A stretch of DNA of 64,000 nucleotides from Streptomyces sp. G-G2 (GTDB taxonomy: Bacteria > Actinomycetota > Actinomycetes > Streptomycetales > Streptomycetaceae), in NCBI RefSeq assembly GCF_030063135.1, contig NZ_JASISO010000002.1:62001-126000 (forward strand), read 5' to 3'. How positions within the stretch are numbered: position 1 is the first letter of the stretch; each line of letters starts with the position of its first letter. The notes beneath the pieces are model-generated. The model had not been told where the DNA came from. It searched no databases and saw only the letters and a list, made by a program, of their open reading frames with translations. A program made the translations under genes and the position numbers. This document shows, one piece after another, positions 60,520 to 64,000 of this stretch.

Positions 60520-61377
60520 ATGAAGCTGCTGCGTGTCGGACCGGTGGGTGCTGAGCGCCCCGCGCTGCTCGACCAGGACGGGACCCTGCGGGACCTGTCC
60601 GGCCTGATCACGGACGTGGACGGCGCCCTGCTGGCCGACGACTCCGTGCTGTCCCGGGTACGGGACGCGGTGGCATCCGGTGAGCTTCCCGTCCTGGCCG
60701 CGGAGGGCCTGCGCATCGGCGCCCCGGTCGGCCGGATCGGCAAGGTCGTGGGCATCGGCCTGAACTACCACGGGCACGCGGCGGAGGTGGGCGCCGAGAC
60801 CCCCGCCGAGCCGATCATGTTCCTCAAGGCTCCGGACACCGTGGTCGGCCCCGACGACACCGTGCTGATCCCGCGCGGCAGCGTGAAGACCGACTGGGAA
60901 GCGGAGCTGGGCGTCGTCATCGGCGCCACCGCCCGCTACCTGGCCTCGGCCGAGGAGGGCCTCGCGCACGTCGGCGGCTACGTCCTCGTGAACGACGTAT
61001 CGGAGCGCGAGTTCCAGATCGAGCGCGGCGGCACCTGGGACAAGGGCAAGAACTGCGAGACCTTCACCCCGCTGGGCCCCTGGCTGGTCACGGCCGACGA
61101 GATACCGGACCCGCAGGTCCTGGACGTCAAGCTGTGGGTCAACGGCGAACTCAAGCAGGATGGCGAGACCTGCGACCAGATCTTCCCGGTCGGCGAGGTC
61201 GTGCGGTATCTGAGCCAGTTCATGACCCTGTACCCGGGCGATGTCATTGTCACCGGCACCCCGGCCGGAGTGGCCATGGGGCAGCCGGAGCCGAAGCCGT
61301 TCCTGCGGGCCGGGGACGTCGTGGAGCTGGAGATCGAGAAGCTCGGCCGTCAGCGCCAGGAGTTCAAGAGCGCCTGA
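60520..61377 (+). CDS. Fumarylacetoacetate-hydrolase family enzyme
   Basis: 285 residues. FAH fold: GLNYHGHAAEVG, MFLKAPDTVVGPDD, the metal site DWEAELGVVIG, then DVSEREFQIERGGTWDKGKNCETFTPLGPWLV and VTGTPAGVAMG. Members include ureidoglycolate lyase, 2-keto-3-deoxy-L-fuconate hydrolase and 2-hydroxyhepta-2,4-diene-1,7-dioate isomerase; the pattern favours the 2,4-diketo-3-deoxy-L-fuconate/acylpyruvase group. Possible link to sugar catabolism with the adjacent Gfo/Idh gene. ATG at 60520; one at 60514 is in the same frame. Confidence 0.87.
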   Translation: MKLLRVGPVGAERPALLDQDGTLRDLSGLITDVDGALLADDSVLSRVRDAVASGELPVLAAEGLRIGAPVGRIGKVVGIGLNYHGHAAEVGAETPAEPIMFLKAPDTVVGPDDTVLIPRGSVKTDWEAELGVVIGATARYLASAEEGLAHVGGYVLVNDVSEREFQIERGGTWDKGKNCETFTPLGPWLVTADEIPDPQVLDVKLWVNGELKQDGETCDQIFPVGEVVRYLSQFMTLYPGDVIVTGTPAGVAMGQPEPKPFLRAGDVVELEIEKLGRQRQEFKSA

Positions 61378-61404
61378 CCGGTACCGGCCGGACGCAAGCA
61401 GCGC

Positions 61405-61443
61405 GAAGGGGCGGGTCCGCCGTGGTCGGCGACCCGCCCCTTC
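61405..61443. terminator. Bidirectional terminator
   Basis: 13-bp perfect stem GAAGGGGCGGGTC / GACCCGCCCCTTC, extended inside by CGCC/GGCG. Lies between the convergent FAH and Gfo/Idh genes. Confidence 0.87.
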
Positions 61444-61562
61444 CGTGTCCGCGCGCTCGCGTCCGGAGGTCCGCCTCCGGGCTTCGGGCCCGGAGCGTCA
61501 GCCGCATGCCGCCGCGCCGCGGCGCCGCGCCGTCACGACCAGGCCCGCGATTTTCGGGCGGA

Positions 61563-62669
61563 TCAGACCGCGAACGGTGTGATCGTGACCGCGGTCCCCT
61601 CCACTGACGAGCGCCGCGCGGCCTCCAGCACCGCCAGGCAGTCCGCCGCCTCGTACGCGGTGACCGGTGCCGGGCCGCCCTCGCGCAGCGCCGAGGCCAC
61701 CGCCGCGTAGTACGCCGGGTAGTTGCCCGGTTCGGTCGGTACGGGCCGCCCGCCGCCCGTCACCGGGGACTCGCCGGAGCCGATCCGGCCCCGGAACTCC
61801 TCCGGCTCCACGCCCCACGGCCGGTCCGTGCCCGGCCGCTCGCCCTCGCGCAGGGCGGCCTCCTGCGGATCCAGGCCGTACTTCACGTAGCCCGCGGCGG
61901 AGCCCAGTACGCGCATCCGCGGGCCCAGCTGGGCGGTGGTCGCGCTGACGTAGAGGTGGGAGCGGACCCCGTTCGCGTGGGTGATCGCGATGAAGGTGTC
62001 GTCGTCCGCCTGGGCGCCCGGCCTGCGCACGTCCGCCTCCGCGTAGACCTGGACGGCCGGGCCGAACAGCACCAGCGCCTGGTCGACGACATGGCTGCCC
62101 AGGTCGTAGAGCAGGCCGCCGATCTCCTCCGGGGCGCCGGACTCGCGCCAGCCGCCCTTGAGCTGCGGGCGACAGCGCTCGAAGCGGGACTCGTAGCGCT
62201 GGACCTCGCCCAGCTCGCCCTCCTCGATCAGGCGGCGCACGGTGAGGAAGTCGTTGTCCCAGCGGCGGTTCTGGAAGACGGAGAGGAAGGTACCCGTCCG
62301 GTCGGCCAGCGCGGCCAGCTCGCGCGCCTCGGCGGCGGTGGCGGCGAGCGGCTTGTCGACGACCACCGCGAGACCCGCCGTCAGGGCGGCGGTGGCGAGG
62401 TCGACATGGGTCTTGTTGGGAGAGGCGATGACCACCAGATCCAGCTCCCCGGCCCGCTCCCACAGCTCGTCCGGCGTCCTCGCGACGTGTACGCCCGGGA
62501 ACGCGCCGCGCGCCTGCTCCTGGCGGGTGGGGTCGGAGGTGACGACCGTGTCGAGGACGAGCCCCTCGGTCGCGGCCACGAGCGGGGCGTGGAAGACGGA
62601 CCCCGCGAGCCCGTAGCCGATCAGGCCGACGCGCAGGGGAGGGGTGGAGGCAGTGGAGGCGGTGGTCAT
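61563..62669 (-). CDS. Gfo/Idh/MocA-family oxidoreductase
   Basis: 368 residues. N-terminal Rossmann NAD(P) motif VGLIGYGLAGSVFHAPLV, the family EKP-type signature VVDKPLA, and the C-terminal sheet domain with GGLLYDLGSHVVDQALVLFG. Likely a sugar or inositol dehydrogenase; substrate not determined. ATG at 62669; an upstream ATG at 62705 lies within the operator and is less likely. Divergent from a ROK regulator. Confidence 0.88.
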   Translation of the reverse strand: MTTASTASTPPLRVGLIGYGLAGSVFHAPLVAATEGLVLDTVVTSDPTRQEQARGAFPGVHVARTPDELWERAGELDLVVIASPNKTHVDLATAALTAGLAVVVDKPLAATAAEARELAALADRTGTFLSVFQNRRWDNDFLTVRRLIEEGELGEVQRYESRFERCRPQLKGGWRESGAPEEIGGLLYDLGSHVVDQALVLFGPAVQVYAEADVRRPGAQADDDTFIAITHANGVRSHLYVSATTAQLGPRMRVLGSAAGYVKYGLDPQEAALREGERPGTDRPWGVEPEEFRGRIGSGESPVTGGGRPVPTEPGNYPAYYAAVASALREGGPAPVTAYEAADCLAVLEAARRSSVEGTAVTITPFAV

Positions 62670-62681
62670 GGCATCCACTTT

Positions 62682-62696
62682 GGCAACACTGTTGCC
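62682..62696. promoter_or_regulatory. Near-perfect operator between Gfo/Idh and ROK genes
   Basis: GGCAACA-C-TGTTGCC, a 7-bp inverted repeat with a one-base centre, lies 13 bp from the dehydrogenase ATG and 15 bp from the ROK GTG. Form and position match NagC/XylR-type ROK operators, implying control of both genes. Confidence 0.75.
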
Positions 62697-62710
62697 GAAG
62701 TGCAAGGAGG

Positions 62711-63883
62711 GTGGACAATGGGCGGGTGATCAGGGGCAGCGCGAGCGCGACGGGCAGCGGAACGGGCAGGGGCGGCAGGGGCGGCGTCGGCGGCGTCGGC
62801 GCGGGCGAGGGAGCGGCCGGGCGGGTGGCCGGCGGAGCGAACCTGGCCGGGCTGCGCGGGCACAACGCCGCGCTGGTACTGGCCCTGCTCCGCCGGGCGG
62901 GTCTGCGCGGCGAGCCCGGCCCGGGCCGCGGCGAACTGGCCGAGGCCACAGGACTGACCCCCCAGGCCGTCAGCAAGATCACGGCCCGGCTGGTGGCGGA
63001 GGGCCTGGTCGCGGAGGCCGGCCGGGGAGCGTCCACCGGGGGCAAGCCGCGCACCCTGCTCCGGCTCGTTCCGGAGGCCGGGCACGCCGTGGGCGCTCAG
63101 CTGGACCGCGATGAGCTGCGCGTGGTGCGGGTGGACCTGCTGGGCCGGGTGGTGGCCGAGTGGCGCGGGCCGCTGGACTTCGGCGCCGGGCCCGAACTGG
63201 TCGTGGCCGCGGTCACGGACACGGTGATACGGGCCTGCGCGGCCGGGACCCCGTGGGGCGTGGGCGTCGCCGCGCCCGGCCCGCTGGACCACCGGACCGG
63301 GGTGCTGGGGCGGGTGACCGGATATCCCGGGTGGGAGGGCTACCCGCTGCGGGAGGTGCTGGCCGAACGGCTCGGGTTGCCGGTGGTGGTCGACAAGGAC
63401 ACCAACGCGGGCGCGGCGGCGGGTGGGGCGGGTCCGGGCTCCGGTTCCTCGGTGTACGTGCACGTGGGCACCGGGCTGGGCGCGGGGCTGCGGCTCGGCG
63501 GCGCGGTGTACCGGGGGAGCGGGTCGGGGGCGGGGGAGTTCGGGCACCAGGTGCTGCTGCTGGACGGGCCGCCGTGCCGGTGCGGGGCGCGGGGGTGCGC
63601 GGAGGTGCTGTGCCTGGACGCGGTGGCGCGGGGTGACTTCGTACGGGCCGCGCGGGTGCTGGGGGAGGCCGCCGCGAACCTGGTCGCGCTGCTGGACGTG
63701 GACCGGGTGCAGCTGGGCGGGCGCGTGGTGGCGGCCGCGCCGGAGGTGTTCGTCGAGGGGGTCCGTACGGTACTGGCGGCCCGCGCCCTGGGCCGCGCAC
63801 CGGCGGTGGTGGAACGGGCCCCGGGCGGGGTGGCCGAGGGCGCGGCGGAACTGGTCCTGGCCCCCTACTTCGGCCAGGCCTGA
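62711..63883 (+). CDS. ROK-family transcriptional regulator
   Basis: 390 residues. An N-terminal Gly/Arg-rich tail precedes a winged helix (GRGELAEATGLTPQAVSKITARLVAEGLV) and a ROK sugar-kinase-like domain (VDKDTNAGAAAG, VYVHVGTGLGAGLRLGG) with the zinc motif CRCGARGCAE. It likely senses a sugar and represses itself and the divergent Gfo/Idh gene through the GGCAACA-C-TGTTGCC operator. The GTG at 62711 lies directly after AAGGAGG, too close for normal use; a GTG at 62726 is the alternative. Confidence 0.87.
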   Translation: MDNGRVIRGSASATGSGTGRGGRGGVGGVGAGEGAAGRVAGGANLAGLRGHNAALVLALLRRAGLRGEPGPGRGELAEATGLTPQAVSKITARLVAEGLVAEAGRGASTGGKPRTLLRLVPEAGHAVGAQLDRDELRVVRVDLLGRVVAEWRGPLDFGAGPELVVAAVTDTVIRACAAGTPWGVGVAAPGPLDHRTGVLGRVTGYPGWEGYPLREVLAERLGLPVVVDKDTNAGAAAGGAGPGSGSSVYVHVGTGLGAGLRLGGAVYRGSGSGAGEFGHQVLLLDGPPCRCGARGCAEVLCLDAVARGDFVRAARVLGEAAANLVALLDVDRVQLGGRVVAAAPEVFVEGVRTVLAARALGRAPAVVERAPGGVAEGAAELVLAPYFGQA

Positions 63884-64000
63884 CCGCCGCCCCCATGTAC
63901 CCGGCCCCGTGATTCCGGCGCCGGCCCGGGCGCGCGCCGCACCCTTGCCGGCCCGGGCGCGCCGCACCCCTGACCTCTGGCCTCCGTCACCTGACCCCCT

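Overview
The window is a gene-dense, very GC-rich, linear-chromosome-type actinobacterial segment, most likely a Streptomyces or a very close relative. Support: strong third-position G/C, frequent GTG starts, an SsgA-like sporulation protein, class E sortase with an LAxTG substrate, DasR (dre) operators on GlcNAc-PTS genes, and a gene order (hppD, TPR, FAD oxidase, ssgA-like, RDD, M6 protease, pncA, pncB, clpS, DUF2017, permease, mec-cysO-cysM, MBL, nagE2-nagE1-nagF, rph, rdgB, tRNA-Leu, bcp, groES-like, SMR, PBP, ABC-2) that, from memory, follows the S. coelicolor SCO289x-SCO293x core region.

Layout. 1-8.5 kb: end of an MFS exporter, a Phd/Doc-like toxin-antitoxin pair, an SF2 helicase, an LAETG surface protein, an IclR regulator, a PDZ-less Lon-type (S16) membrane protease, an MFS transporter with a coupled small gene, and an ArsR-like regulator with a repeat-rich operator. 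8.6-12.5 kb: a four-gene osmoprotectant (glycine betaine/choline) ABC operon. 12.6-14.3 kb: a divergent Lrp/AsnC regulator and 4-hydroxyphenylpyruvate dioxygenase. 14.5-24 kb: TPR protein, GlcD-like oxidase, SsgA-like protein, two RDD membrane proteins and a secreted M6 metalloprotease. 24-27.2 kb: NAD salvage (pncA, pncB) and clpS-DUF2017. 27.5-31 kb: amino-acid permease and the protein-thiocarboxylate cysteine pathway (Mec protease, CysO carrier, CysM synthase) with a small leader peptide. 32-36.4 kb: the GlcNAc phosphotransferase genes under DasR-type operators. 36.4-41.4 kb: RNase PH, RdgB, tRNA-Leu(UAG), an HNH nuclease with four tandem DNA-binding-like repeats, peroxiredoxin, a GroES-like protein, and a guanidine-III riboswitch in front of a Gdx exporter. 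41.5-50.7 kb: class A PBP, an ABC-2 export system, DUF1707 and DUF445 proteins, small membrane proteins, a GNAT enzyme.

51.8-55.5 kb is an A/T-richer island, probably acquired by transfer: a NaeI-family endonuclease, a C5 DNA methyltransferase, an NgoMIV-family endonuclease and a Vsr nuclease. NaeI and NgoMIV are unrelated folds/mechanistic classes that both recognise GCCGGC, so this looks like one methylase protecting against two different nucleases of one specificity. The NaeI-like protein keeps all catalytic residues, whereas the NgoMIV-like protein appears to have lost two acidic active-site residues. This is the most unusual system in the window.

55.5-64 kb: TPR/SEC-C protein, class E sortase, DUF3311 plus sodium:solute symporter, a small membrane protein, a YidC/Oxa1 paralogue, an FAH-family enzyme, and a divergent Gfo/Idh dehydrogenase-ROK regulator pair around a near-perfect operator. 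Coordinates of starts were chosen by hand from RBS, overlap and family length; all similarity statements are from reading the sequence and memory, not from searches.
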